Of a stretch of 62,096 nt of DNA, positions 40,521-49,753 are shown piece after piece. The notes beneath the pieces were generated by a model. It ran no database searches and was not told the origin of the DNA. It saw only the letters and a list, made by a program, of their open reading frames with translations. The stretch is taken from NCBI GenBank assembly GCA_027532555.1, contig JAPZTJ010000005.1, forward strand, positions 1 to 62,096, in the 5' to 3' direction. The DNA is from Aquidulcibacter sp. Its GTDB lineage: Bacteria > Pseudomonadota > Alphaproteobacteria > Caulobacterales > Aquidulcibacteraceae. Position numbers and translations under genes: made by a program. Numbering within the stretch: position 1 is the first letter of the stretch; the number at the start of each line of letters is the position of its first letter.

Positions 40521-42074
40521 ATGAGCAAAGAATGGCAAAACGGGCCTACCCATGCAGGTTTTGTTCTGCGTGCCCTTGAGCGCTATGGTGATAGCACAGC
40601 CTTCATAACGGGTGAAGCGGTGATAAGTTACCGAGCGGTCCGAGACCTAATCGGACGGATCCAAGCGGCGATGGTGAGGGCCGGAGTTGGGAGGGGTGAC
40701 ATTGTCGCAGGTCTTGCCTCAAATAGATTTGAGGCTTGGTGCGCTGGGGTCGCCTGTCAGGGACTTGGGGCTGCTAGTACTTCTCTCCATCCACTAGGGT
40801 CTCATCGAGATCATCTTGATCAAATAGCCGATTCAGGTGCGACAGTGCTGTTGTTGGACCCTATATTCGGAGACATAGCAGGGCAGCTTCATGCTGAGGC
40901 ACCTATTCGGACCAAATTGGTACTTGGACCCTCATCGTTTGGAGTTGATCTCATCGAAGAGGCCAAGAATTCGTCATTTAGCCCCAAAGACCTATCTAGC
41001 CCGGATGATTTGGCCATCATTAACTACACTGGTGGGACAACTGGTCATCCGAAGGGAGTTAAGCGAAGTCATAGAGAACTTTTGGCAGGATCCATTGCTG
41101 TTCTCGCTAACTTCCAGCTGCCAAAGTTGCCAGTTTACTTGGCTGCTGCTCCTATTAGCCATGCAGCCGGTCTGTTCGTTGCCCCAGTAATTGCTCGAGG
41201 TGGGGCGATTAATCTGATGCAAGGACTTGATCCCGACACATTTGTCCGACGCGTCCGAGCGTCGGGTGCAAATATGACAATGCTTGTTCCATCAATGATT
41301 TACACACTGCTGGATCAAAAGGGGTGGAGTCGTGCTGACCTAAGATCATTGGAGTTACTTCTTTATGGAGCATCACCAATCGCTCCCTCACGGTTGGAGG
41401 AAGCACTGGATCGTATCGGCCCAGTCTTTTGCCAGCTTTACGGGCAGACTGAGTGCTATCTGATTTCCTCTCTGCAATCTGTGGATCACCGCCGGTCTCG
41501 ACCGGAGTTGCTGACATCAGCCGGACATCCATTGCAAGACTGCGAAGTCTGCGTGCTTGATGCCGATGGCTTGAAGGCAAAACCCGGAACGAGTGGAGAG
41601 ATATGTGTACGGGCTCCCTACGCCATGCAAGGTTACTGGAACCAGCCTGAACTCACTGCAGCAACCATCAAAAATGGTTGGCTGTATACCGGGGATATTG
41701 GTTGGCAGGATGATGAAGGCCGCCTCTTCATAGTTGATCGGAAGAAAGAAATGGTGATCTCCGGCGGTTTCAATCTTTATCCAAGTGAGTTAGAGAGCGT
41801 CTTAAGTGCCCACCCTGCAATCGCTGGGGTTGCGGCTATTGGCGTACCTGACAGCAGGTGGGGAGAAGCCATTAAAGCTTATGTCGTGTTCCGCCCGGGT
41901 CGCAATGCCAGTCTTGAAGATCTTGCCGGATGGGTCCGTTCACGCAAGGGGCCGATTTATGTCCCAAAATCATTTGAAGTTGTCGACCTGTTGCCTTTAA
42001 CCCCATTGGGTAAAGTAGATAAGAAACTCTTGCGCGCACCGTGGTGGAGCGCAGTAGACCGCCAAATAAGTTAG
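40521..42074 (+). CDS. acyl-CoA synthetase (AMP-dependent ligase, FadD family)
   Basis: The 517-residue enzyme has the P-loop 'INYTGGTTGHPKGVKRSH' (A3), 'QLYGQTECYLISS' (A5), 'YTGDIGWQDDEGRLFIVDRKKEMVISGGFNLYPSELE' (A7-A8, in pieces) and the catalytic lysine in 'LTPLGKVDKKLLR' (A10). It activates a carboxylic acid to acyl-CoA with ATP. Context (two acyl-CoA dehydrogenases and a MaoC-like protein) points to breakdown of an organic acid released from a sulfated compound. It converges on the dehydrogenase at 42545. Confidence 0.93.
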   Translation: MSKEWQNGPTHAGFVLRALERYGDSTAFITGEAVISYRAVRDLIGRIQAAMVRAGVGRGDIVAGLASNRFEAWCAGVACQGLGAASTSLHPLGSHRDHLDQIADSGATVLLLDPIFGDIAGQLHAEAPIRTKLVLGPSSFGVDLIEEAKNSSFSPKDLSSPDDLAIINYTGGTTGHPKGVKRSHRELLAGSIAVLANFQLPKLPVYLAAAPISHAAGLFVAPVIARGGAINLMQGLDPDTFVRRVRASGANMTMLVPSMIYTLLDQKGWSRADLRSLELLLYGASPIAPSRLEEALDRIGPVFCQLYGQTECYLISSLQSVDHRRSRPELLTSAGHPLQDCEVCVLDADGLKAKPGTSGEICVRAPYAMQGYWNQPELTAATIKNGWLYTGDIGWQDDEGRLFIVDRKKEMVISGGFNLYPSELESVLSAHPAIAGVAAIGVPDSRWGEAIKAYVVFRPGRNASLEDLAGWVRSRKGPIYVPKSFEVVDLLPLTPLGKVDKKLLRAPWWSAVDRQIS

Positions 42075-42544
42075 AAAATGCTATTAGATTTCTGTTTTAT
42101 CTATAGAAAAAAATAAACTATAACTTACTTGGTTTTGGACGTTTGGTTTATCGGCTGAAGAAGCTGTTTTGAGTGGCGTCCCATTCTAGTATGATAGCGA
42201 GATTGCCTCGCTAATGCTGACCTCGATGCGTTATTTTCCTTGTTGCCATACAACTTATAGTGAAAATATGCGCAGTCATGTGTTGCCCTTCTGACCTCTG
42301 CCAGGATTGGTCAGCAAGTTGAAGAGAGAGTCCGCTACTCTGGCGGCACCAGTTCAATAACGTGGCGCCCAACAAGAGCCCCGGCTTGCTTACGCCCGCT
42401 GCGCGCCGCACGCTCTAACCACGGTGGCGCGTCAGCAGTGGCACGCTAGCCAAAAGCCAAAGCATGATGGTCTCACCAGGCAGGATCCTCCTGATAATCG
42501 GCGGACCCCAAGAGCCAGGCAGGGTTGATTCCGTGTAGAGATGG
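42075..42544. other. convergent gene-free stretch with small hairpin
   Basis: 470 bases between convergent genes. AGCGAG-ATTGC-CTCGCT (42196-42212) could act as a terminator. The 42300-42540 part has GC and codon-like character on the minus strand ('LPGSWGPPIIRRILPGET') and may be a gene remnant; I cannot name it. Confidence 0.35.
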
Positions 42545-44299
42545 TCAATCAACCAGAAGGTCTGTGTCTGGGTCGTTATAAGGCGGTGAGTTACCCTCTA
42601 TAATATTCTTTATAACCGCCATCGACTGCGGAAGAATCAACTGGCTGAAGCATAGTGCCGCTGCCTGCTTGGAAAGAGCCACGCTATCAGAATGTCCGCG
42701 CATGGCTTTGATCTGCCTTAGCCATAACCACGCAACAAGCGTATCGCCAACACAGAGGGCAAATGGGCTTGCCCAAGCGCGAGCAACGCCTTTTTCGCTG
42801 GCCACTAAGATAGCTGCGCAGGCTTGGATCATGCTCACGCTTTCTGCAAGTGTTTTGGAAAGCGCCAACTCCTTATCACCGTCTATTGACGCTAGTTCAG
42901 AAGTGATTCTTGACAGAAGTTGGAGCAGGGCTTCCCCGCCATCCCGCCGAACACCTCTCAGGATAAAGTCGATCGCCAGAACACCATTCGTGCCCTCATG
43001 TATCGGATTGAGCCTTTGATCTCGGAACAACCTTTCAACTGGATGATCGCGAACATATCCGGCACCTCCCATGACCTGTATTGCCAGCGAGTTTGCTTCG
43101 AGACCGCGCTCGGAGCACCAAAGCTTGATTAATGGAGTGAGTAGTTTCAGGAGTATCCCTGCCCTGGAGGCCTCAACTGGATCCGGATGGCTTTGAGAGT
43201 CATCTACCATGCGTGCGCCGAATAGGCAGAGACAAAGGCCGCCGTCGCAAATAGCCCGTTGCATTAAAAGCATGCGCTTTACGTCGGCGTGACCGACAAT
43301 TGCTACTTGCGCCCCTGTTTCAGGGTCGCGGCCTTGAAGTCGCGTCCGGGCGTATTCAGTAGCATAGCGATAAGCAGCATAGGCCGTAGCTGCAGCGGTA
43401 ACCCCAACGCCGATGCGAGCTTCGTTCATCATTTGGAACATATAAGAAAGGCCTGCGTGCGGCTTGCCGATCAAATAGCCGGTTGAAGGACCATCCGTTC
43501 CGAAAGTCAGTGCACAGTTTGATGTTCCTCGGTGGCCCAGCTTATGATTTAGTCCGATCGTAGAGACTTTGTTTGAACTACCATCAAGACTCATCTTTGG
43601 TACAATAAGAAGCGACAAGCCTGAAGCATTTGATGTGCCGCCGTCGATTCTTGCCAAAACAAGATGGGCGATGTTAGCTGTGAAGTCTTGATCTCCGCCT
43701 GAGATCCACATCTTAGTGCCTGTAACATTATAGCAACCATCGTTACGCAGGACTGCCTTGGTGTGAATTTCGCCAAGTGCAGACCCTGCATGAGGCTCGC
43801 TGAGGCACATTGTCCCTGCCCAAATCCCGTCACGTAAAGGAGCTAGGAAGGTTGACTTCTGCCAGACATCACCAAACGTTTGGATGATCCTAGCTGCAGC
43901 AGTCGTGAGAAATCCATAGCCAGCCGCCGGTGTGCATGCTGCTCCAAATATTGCCATGAGTGTTGTTGATACGCAGGCAGGTAGCTGTAGCCCCCCTGAT
44001 TCAACATGCAAACTAGCCCCAAGAAAGCCCGCGTCGGCGTAAGCTCGAAACGCCCGAGCCACTGCCTTGTGGACAGTCACATTTCCTTGCAGAAGCAGCG
44101 GCTCTTCCCTGTCAATTATGTCGGCGATCGGGCCAAACTCCCGCTTGGCCAAGTCATCCGCTGCGGTCAAAATGCACTCAAGGTCAAGCTGATCAAGGTG
44201 ATTAAACGTCGGACGGACTAGCAAGGCCTCCGCATCGAGTACGTCAAATAAAAGGAAGCGCAATTCCTGTAGCAGCAAGTCGGCACCTAATGTCGGCAT
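42545..44299 (-). CDS. acyl-CoA dehydrogenase (long, FadE5/AidB-like)
   Basis: The 584-residue flavoprotein is longer than the standard ~380 residues, with N- and C-terminal extensions as in FadE5-type enzymes. Domain features are 'AGTMCLSEPHAGSALGEIHTKA' (FAD/substrate loop), 'WISGGDQDF', 'IGLNHKLGHRGTSNCALTF', 'AIQVMGGAGYVRDHPVERLFRDQRLNPIHEGTNGVLAIDF' (the E in IHEGTNG is the catalytic base). It alpha,beta-desaturates an acyl-CoA, possibly a bulky one. It starts 10 bp from the TGTCAACATATTA motif. Confidence 0.92.
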   Translation of the reverse strand: MPTLGADLLLQELRFLLFDVLDAEALLVRPTFNHLDQLDLECILTAADDLAKREFGPIADIIDREEPLLLQGNVTVHKAVARAFRAYADAGFLGASLHVESGGLQLPACVSTTLMAIFGAACTPAAGYGFLTTAAARIIQTFGDVWQKSTFLAPLRDGIWAGTMCLSEPHAGSALGEIHTKAVLRNDGCYNVTGTKMWISGGDQDFTANIAHLVLARIDGGTSNASGLSLLIVPKMSLDGSSNKVSTIGLNHKLGHRGTSNCALTFGTDGPSTGYLIGKPHAGLSYMFQMMNEARIGVGVTAAATAYAAYRYATEYARTRLQGRDPETGAQVAIVGHADVKRMLLMQRAICDGGLCLCLFGARMVDDSQSHPDPVEASRAGILLKLLTPLIKLWCSERGLEANSLAIQVMGGAGYVRDHPVERLFRDQRLNPIHEGTNGVLAIDFILRGVRRDGGEALLQLLSRITSELASIDGDKELALSKTLAESVSMIQACAAILVASEKGVARAWASPFALCVGDTLVAWLWLRQIKAMRGHSDSVALSKQAAALCFSQLILPQSMAVIKNIIEGNSPPYNDPDTDLLVD

Positions 44300-44308
44300 A
44301 TATAAAAT

Positions 44309-44325
44309 AATATGTTGACACTTTT
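44309..44325 (-). promoter_or_regulatory. TGTCAACATATTA motif before the long acyl-CoA dehydrogenase
   Basis: The minus strand reads AAAAGTGTCAACATATT, then ATTTT. Thirteen consecutive bases (TGTCAACATATTA) are identical to those in the palindrome before the GntR gene at 61.9 kb, in the same orientation relative to the gene. The position also fits a -10 element, so promoter and operator may overlap. Confidence 0.55.
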
Positions 44326-44542
44326 AGGGGAAATCGTCTTGGACTGCAAGCGATTTCCTGGAACTCAAGCTTCTAAGGGCATAGCTGCTCACGTAAGTCT
44401 TACGTTTGGTCAATGTGGCAACATGCACGCCGCTTCTGAGACAAATTTGAACTTCATCTGCACCGACGATCGGCTGCGCTAAAGATAACTTTGCCGGGTT
44501 CAACGTCTGCGCTGGCATTGCCGGCGATCGGTGTAGCTTGCT

Positions 44543-45661
44543 CTACCAAGACTGAGCCTGAGATTGGCGGGGAGCAAGCCCTGCGTCAAACTCGAGCAAA
44601 ATATCATAGAATTCTTTCCATTTTAGTAAGCGCGCGGAACCGTTTTGAAAGCGGTAAGCCCAGAATGACGAGATATGCGAAATCATACCCATTGAATGGC
44701 CTAAATCCAGCAAGAGAACTGGTGCATTCAACAAGAAGCTGCGGAAGGCTCCAGGATTGCCTCGGTGGACGAGGTCGGCGAATGCATCATCATAGAGCGC
44801 CAGCGCTTGACTACAGCCTCGCGCAGTTTCCCGGAGCCGCGTACGAATTGATGCTTTAAGCGCGTCAAATCTTTCTTGCGTTGCAACTTCATTCGACCCC
44901 ACAGGTCTGATATGGTCGATTTGTTTGGTCACACGGATTAAGCCTTGCATCATTTCCGAGAATTGCCATTTGTAGTAGATGAAACCCTTCCAGCTAAAGA
45001 TTCCCTTTGTGAAATGAGTGCCGTTTAAGCCCAATGTCTCACGCAAGGGGTTTAGTGCGCCAACATCATTTGCGAGCAAAAGTGCGTTGGCGAGTTTGGC
45101 AATCATGGCGTCGCTGCCCATGCCACTAACGTCTCCAACCGCCATCCGGATCAGCGGTGCCATCTCTGAGTTTGCGAAATTTTGCATGCGCTGGGCATCA
45201 GCTGGCGATATCGGGAAATAGCATTCGGCGGGTTCGTGTTGGTTCCGGCGCAAACATTCCCGAACCAAAAACGGATCAAGAGAAGGCAACTCGTCCAACA
45301 TGTCCAAGACTGAAAAGTCTTTTTCGAGCTCCTGTTCGCCTAGGCCTACCATGTCGCAGATGGTGCGTTTATAACCTTTTTGGTTCACAAAAACTGAGTG
45401 CCCGCCTAATGCCAAGTCATTGAAGTCGAGTGGGAATATGATTTTAGTCGCTACAAGTGTAGAATTTGGGATCAGATAAACTTCATCGCGCCGCAGGCGG
45501 TGCTTTATTATGATCGACCGGTTTAGTAGGTCGTTGGTAAACAGCGGTGCCTTTTTGTATGACAGATCGTCAGCGTAGCGCTTCCCGACTTGGAGCAAAT
45601 TGAGCACCCGACTGGTTGACGCGGTAGCCGCGAGAGCAGTTAAGTTTCGTCTCCCCGCCAT
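44543..45661 (-). CDS. hypothetical protein inside the acyl-CoA dehydrogenase cluster
   Basis: The 372-residue soluble protein starts MAGRRNLTALAATASTSRVL. It has no recognisable domain. Visible features are 'KHRLRRDEVYLIPNSTLVATKIIFPLDF', a helical middle ('MIAKLANALLLANDVGALNP') and an aromatic-rich segment 'GIFSWKGFIYYKWQFSEMMQGL'. There is no signal peptide. It lies between two acyl-CoA dehydrogenase genes on the same strand with 240-250 bp gaps, so it may be expressed separately. No function is inferred. Confidence 0.75.
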   Translation of the reverse strand: MAGRRNLTALAATASTSRVLNLLQVGKRYADDLSYKKAPLFTNDLLNRSIIIKHRLRRDEVYLIPNSTLVATKIIFPLDFNDLALGGHSVFVNQKGYKRTICDMVGLGEQELEKDFSVLDMLDELPSLDPFLVRECLRRNQHEPAECYFPISPADAQRMQNFANSEMAPLIRMAVGDVSGMGSDAMIAKLANALLLANDVGALNPLRETLGLNGTHFTKGIFSWKGFIYYKWQFSEMMQGLIRVTKQIDHIRPVGSNEVATQERFDALKASIRTRLRETARGCSQALALYDDAFADLVHRGNPGAFRSFLLNAPVLLLDLGHSMGMISHISSFWAYRFQNGSARLLKWKEFYDILLEFDAGLAPRQSQAQSW

Positions 45662-45911
45662 GGGCCAGCCTACTCAACAAGCGGTCAATTAAAAATTTCA
45701 ATGTTCTGGCAGCACAACTGGGCCGTGGAGTAACAATCGGTTTGGACAGTCATCATGTTGCTAAACCTCAGTTTTGTTAGTCAGAGTTGCTTTAGATACA
45801 TTACGGCAAGGCCCGTGAAGTGATGTGCCGCAAAACGACATTCACTTGGTACCGATAGACTCTTGGGAATCGCACGATGTGACGTCAAAGACATTGGGCT
45901 AAACAGGAAAG

Positions 45912-47141
45912 CTATCTGCAGTGAGCTTTTAGCTCTAACCGAGCCACAGTCTCTGCATGGACCTCATCAGGTCCATCGGCAATTCGGAGAATTCGGGCAC
46001 CTGTAAAGGCGTAACCGAGGAAGTGATCGTCGCACAAGCCGGCACCGCCGAACACTTGGATTGCTCGGTCAATGACAGTCTGGGCCATTTGGGGTACTGC
46101 GAGTTTGATCATTGCAATATCTTTGCGTGCACCCTTGGTCCCAAGCTCATCAATACGCAACGCTGCCTGCAATACTAGCAGCCTTGCTTGCTCGATCTCG
46201 ATGCGCGATTGCGCTATCCAGCGTCGCACGACACCATGATCACTAATTGGGCGGTCGAAAGCGCGTCTAGCTAAAGCCCGGGCGCACATCGCTTCAAGGG
46301 CTCTTGAGGCAAGTCCAATCAGTCGCATACAATGGTGAATCCGCCCAGGTCCAAGTCGGCCTTGAGAAATCTCGAACCCGCGGCCCTCCCCGAGCAGCAT
46401 GTTGTCGACTGGCACCTTCACATCGTCAAAAATCAGTTCTGCATGTCCGTGGGACGGCTCGTCAAAGCCCAGTGTTCTGAGGGGGCGGACAATCTTGACG
46501 CCAGGCGCACTTAGGGGAACGAGGATCATGGACTGCTGAAGATGCTTTGGTGCCCACGAGTCGGATTTGCCCATCACGATCGCAACCTCGCATCGTGGGT
46601 TCAAAGCGCCGGTGATCCACCACTTCCGCCCCCTGATCACATAATTGTCGCCTTCGCGTCTAATCTCAGTCTCTATGTTTGTTGCATCCGAAGAAGCGAC
46701 TTGTGGCTCGGTCATAGCAAAGCAGGACCTGATCTTCCCGTCGGCGAGCGGACTGAGCCAGCGTTCCTTCTGGGCTTGCGACCCATATCGTTCAAGAACC
46801 TCCATGTTACCGGTGTCCGGAGCGTTACAGTTGAAAACCTCGCTTGCCCATACAATCCTACCCATCTCCTCGGCAATCGGCGCATAATCAAGATTGCTTA
46901 GAGGTGGTCCTGGGTTAAGTTCCGACAAGAACAAATTCCAAAGCCCCTGTTTCCGAGCTTCAGTCTTTAGCTCGTCAAGGACCGGCGGTGTAAGCCAGGG
47001 ATTGGGGGCCTCCTTGACCTGTTGGTCAAATGTGGCCTCGGAAGGTATTACGTGATCGCGCATGAAGGTTTTGACTTTGGCGAGTACCTGAATCCCATGA
47101 CTTGAGAATGGAAACAAACTAGTCGCTTGATCATTGCTCAT
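45912..47141 (-). CDS. acyl-CoA dehydrogenase
   Basis: The 409-residue flavoprotein starts [20 protein letters not shown]. Motifs are '[20 protein letters not shown]', '[10 protein letters not shown]', '[21 protein letters not shown]' and '[41 protein letters not shown]' (in pieces). In this ACAD group (ACAD10/11-like) the C-terminal '[16 protein letters not shown]' is typical. It belongs to acyl-CoA oxidation in the cytoplasm. The ATG at 47141 has GGGAGGATT upstream and overlaps the sulfatase end by 11 bp, so sulfatase and dehydrogenase are co-translated. Confidence 0.92.
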   Translation of the reverse strand: MSNDQATSLFPFSSHGIQVLAKVKTFMRDHVIPSEATFDQQVKEAPNPWLTPPVLDELKTEARKQGLWNLFLSELNPGPPLSNLDYAPIAEEMGRIVWASEVFNCNAPDTGNMEVLERYGSQAQKERWLSPLADGKIRSCFAMTEPQVASSDATNIETEIRREGDNYVIRGRKWWITGALNPRCEVAIVMGKSDSWAPKHLQQSMILVPLSAPGVKIVRPLRTLGFDEPSHGHAELIFDDVKVPVDNMLLGEGRGFEISQGRLGPGRIHHCMRLIGLASRALEAMCARALARRAFDRPISDHGVVRRWIAQSRIEIEQARLLVLQAALRIDELGTKGARKDIAMIKLAVPQMAQTVIDRAIQVFGGAGLCDDHFLGYAFTGARILRIADGPDEVHAETVARLELKAHCR

Positions 47142-48609
47142 GAAAAGAAATCCTCCCACACTGAAACACTTGAACCACCTGATTTGATGGCCATGCCGGT
47201 TGCCTCATAGATTTTGCCCAGTCGTTGTAGCGCCTTTGTAAGTCGGCAACTTCAGAACGCCTCTCAAAGGTGAGGCTTTTCCTTTCGCGAGGATCTGAAG
47301 ACAAATCAAACAGCCAAGGAAAGGCACCTTGGCGCGTATTGGACAAGAGCTTTAGATCACCTGAGAGCACAGCGTATTCCGCCCCGGTGCGCCAGAACAG
47401 CGTTTCGTGAACCGTCTCCGATTGCCGATCCGGTGTCATAAGTGGGGTTAGGTCTCTTCCGTCAAAGCGGGTTGCCGCATCAACTTTTGCGGCTGCCAAT
47501 ATGGTAGGAGCGAGATCAAGTTGGGAAACATTGCGGCTATCGACCCGCCCGCTTGGCCATTTTCGCGGCCAACTAATGATAAGGGGAATCCGCGCGCCGC
47601 CTTCGAAATAGCTCAGTTTGCCACCGGCCAATGTTTCGCAATCCGAAACACCCATATAGGTTGCAGCTCCATTATCAGCGGTGAAAATGATGAGTGTATC
47701 CTCTCCCGCACCTGAAGCTTCCACGGCGTCAAGCACCGCTCCTACGCTGCGATCGAGTGAGGAAATCATGGCTGCATAGGTACGTTGTAACGGGTCCTTT
47801 AAATTGGTGAAGTTGGCGACATCTGCCTCGAGTGCCTGATAGGGTGTGTGGGGTGCCAAGTGAGCGAGGTACAGAAAGTACGGGGATTGTCCTGAGGAAC
47901 GTATGAATTCCACCGCCTTCCGGGTCAGCAGATCCGTCAAATAGCTCTGATCATCGTTTTCAATTTTAGGCGGGGTATTGTCGCCGGCCAAGTCAGACAT
48001 GAGTTTGATCCACTCTGCACTCCGGGTGAAGCTACGCTTACCTACATAAGGTGCCGCAACACTTATAAGGCCAGGCGTTTTCTCTTCAGCGTAAGCCGTT
48101 TCACCAGCAAGAAAGCCAAAGAATTGGTCAAATCCTCGAGTTGTTGGCAGGCGGTCGTTTGTTGAGCCCAAATGCCACTTGCCGAGCATAGCGGTCCGAT
48201 AACCTCCGACCTTAAGGTCACTAACGAAGACTCTCTGGTTCTCTGCCAATCCTTGGCCTCCACCGTCAGGTCCTTCCGGTGTCAGAAACTCAAATCCGTA
48301 CCGCTGCTGGTATTGGCCAGTCATTAATGCAGCCCGAGACGGGCTACAAACCGATGCCGTAGAATAGCCTCTCCTGAATGTGACTCCCCGCTTCGCCAGA
48401 CGGTCCAAGTTAGGGGTTGGAACACTTATAGGCGTTTTACCATAAGTTGATAAATCTAGCAGAGAAAGATCATCTGCAACTATAAGTATTATGTTCGGCT
48501 TGCGCGCCTGCTCTGTTCCCAGACTGGAAGCACCAGAGGCACTGTGAGTCGCGCATCCGACCAACAGCAGAATGGAACTGAGCGCGACGATGACGAGATT
48601 TGTTTTCAT
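47131..48609 (-). CDS. type I sulfatase, lipoprotein
   Basis: The 492-residue protein has a signal peptide with lipobox 'LLLVGC' (C19), then the arylsulfatase domain: '[21 protein letters not shown]' (metal Asp pair), the formylglycine motif 'C88[10 protein letters not shown]', 'MLGKWHLGS', 'APHTPYQ' and 'IFTADNGA'. Cys88 must be oxidised to formylglycine to act. The enzyme removes sulfate from an organic ester at the envelope. It is co-transcribed with an acyl-CoA dehydrogenase and divergent from a maturase-sulfatase operon. Confidence 0.95.
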   Translation of the reverse strand: MKTNLVIVALSSILLLVGCATHSASGASSLGTEQARKPNIILIVADDLSLLDLSTYGKTPISVPTPNLDRLAKRGVTFRRGYSTASVCSPSRAALMTGQYQQRYGFEFLTPEGPDGGGQGLAENQRVFVSDLKVGGYRTAMLGKWHLGSTNDRLPTTRGFDQFFGFLAGETAYAEEKTPGLISVAAPYVGKRSFTRSAEWIKLMSDLAGDNTPPKIENDDQSYLTDLLTRKAVEFIRSSGQSPYFLYLAHLAPHTPYQALEADVANFTNLKDPLQRTYAAMISSLDRSVGAVLDAVEASGAGEDTLIIFTADNGAATYMGVSDCETLAGGKLSYFEGGARIPLIISWPRKWPSGRVDSRNVSQLDLAPTILAAAKVDAATRFDGRDLTPLMTPDRQSETVHETLFWRTGAEYAVLSGDLKLLSNTRQGAFPWLFDLSSDPRERKSLTFERRSEVADLQRRYNDWAKSMRQPAWPSNQVVQVFQCGRISFHEQ

Positions 48610-48640
48610 GAGTCATCCCAATAAGGATCACTTGCTTGAC

Positions 48641-48678
48641 ATAATATGGTGACACATGCAACATAAATTGTCGACACT
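48641..48678 (-). promoter_or_regulatory. two copies of the TGTC-N2-CA motif between sulfatase and FGE genes
   Basis: The minus strand reads TGTCACCATATTAT (in 48641-48656) and TGTCGACAATTTATG (in 48662-48678). The first matches the motif before the long acyl-CoA dehydrogenase and GntR genes with one difference; the second is less similar. Placed between the two divergent starts, they could control both transcripts. Confidence 0.5.
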
Positions 48679-48784
48679 TTACAGAAATTCACTAGAGAGT
48701 CTGAGGTCAGATGGCTTTGTTAACACTTGCAAACCCATGTCACTGGCCTGCCCCAAAGGCGAGTGAGCCAATGGAGAAAAGCTC

Positions 48785-49732
48785 ATGTGCCTTTTGAGGT
48801 TGGGAGCTGGCCTTATCTTATCATTGGTGCTTGCAGCCTGCCGTGATGGTCACGAAAAAGTTCAATTCAATCTGAAGGCTCCACCAAGCAAGAAAGATGC
48901 GTGCTTGTCGAAAGGACCAGACGAAATCACCGATGATAAGGTCGGCGTGTGGATACCTGCGCAAACCCTAACCGTTGGCTCCGAAGAGCACAGTGCTGAG
49001 GAGGGACCCAGAGTAGTCGTCTCGGTTGCAGGCTTTTGGATAGACAGTACCGAAGTAACAAATGCGGATTTCGCCAAGTTTGTAGACGCTACAGGTTACC
49101 TTACTGTCGCCGAGCGAGATGGAGCGGGAGGAGGCGTCTTTGAGGGTGCCTGGCACCTTGAAGAGACCGCGAGTTGGAGACAACCATTTGGGCATCATAG
49201 GGAAGATGCACGCCCAGACTTCCCTGTCGTTCAAATAGCATACGAAGACGCTCTGGCCTATGCACGCTGGTTGGGGCGCGATCTACCGACCGAGATTGAA
49301 TGGGAGGCAGCGGCACGCGGCGGCATACAAAATGCGATTTACACCTGGGGCAACGAAGCCAGAGGGGCCGACGGCAAACCTCAGACAAACCACTGGCAAG
49401 GGATCTTTCCAATTGTTGATACCGGCGACGATGGCTTCGAAGGCCTAGCACCGGTGGCCTGCTTTCCTGCGAACGGCTACGGCCTTTATGACATGGCGGG
49501 CAATGTCTGGGAATGGACGCAAGATCCATGGAGCGACAGGCGGCAGACTGTAACAGTAGCGGCAGCGGCAACACGCGAAGATGCGGCACGTGTAATCAAG
49601 GGTGGGTCATGGCTGTGTGCCGACAATTTCTGTCATCGTTATCGACCCGCCTCGCGGCAGCCCGGAGACCCTTCGATTGGAACCATCCACATCGGATTCA
49701 GGACTGTTCTAAGACCAAGGAATTCCTCATAA
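48785..49732 (+). CDS. formylglycine-generating enzyme (FGE/SUMF1), lipoprotein form
   Basis: The 315-residue protein has a signal peptide with lipobox 'LVLAAC' (C19), followed by the FGE domain: 'VVSVAGFWIDSTEVTNADFAKFVDATGY', 'DFPVVQIAYEDALAYARWLGRDLPTEIEWEAAARGG', 'GLYDMAGNVWEWTQDPW' and 'VIKGGSWLCADNFCHRYRPASRQP' (in pieces). The catalytic cysteine pair C278 and C283 (CxxxxC) matches copper-dependent FGEs, so it should convert sulfatase Cys to formylglycine. An envelope-anchored form acting on exported sulfatases is unusual. It is followed by a sulfatase 21 bp downstream. Confidence 0.9.
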   Translation: MCLLRLGAGLILSLVLAACRDGHEKVQFNLKAPPSKKDACLSKGPDEITDDKVGVWIPAQTLTVGSEEHSAEEGPRVVVSVAGFWIDSTEVTNADFAKFVDATGYLTVAERDGAGGGVFEGAWHLEETASWRQPFGHHREDARPDFPVVQIAYEDALAYARWLGRDLPTEIEWEAAARGGIQNAIYTWGNEARGADGKPQTNHWQGIFPIVDTGDDGFEGLAPVACFPANGYGLYDMAGNVWEWTQDPWSDRRQTVTVAAAATREDAARVIKGGSWLCADNFCHRYRPASRQPGDPSIGTIHIGFRTVLRPRNSS

Positions 49733-49753
49733 CCTAAAACTGGATGATAGCTC

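Noticed and set aside
44324-44518. 64-codon minus-strand frame between the hypothetical gene and the long acyl-CoA dehydrogenase
   Set aside because: No domain or ribosome site, and its end overlaps the promoter motif of the dehydrogenase.
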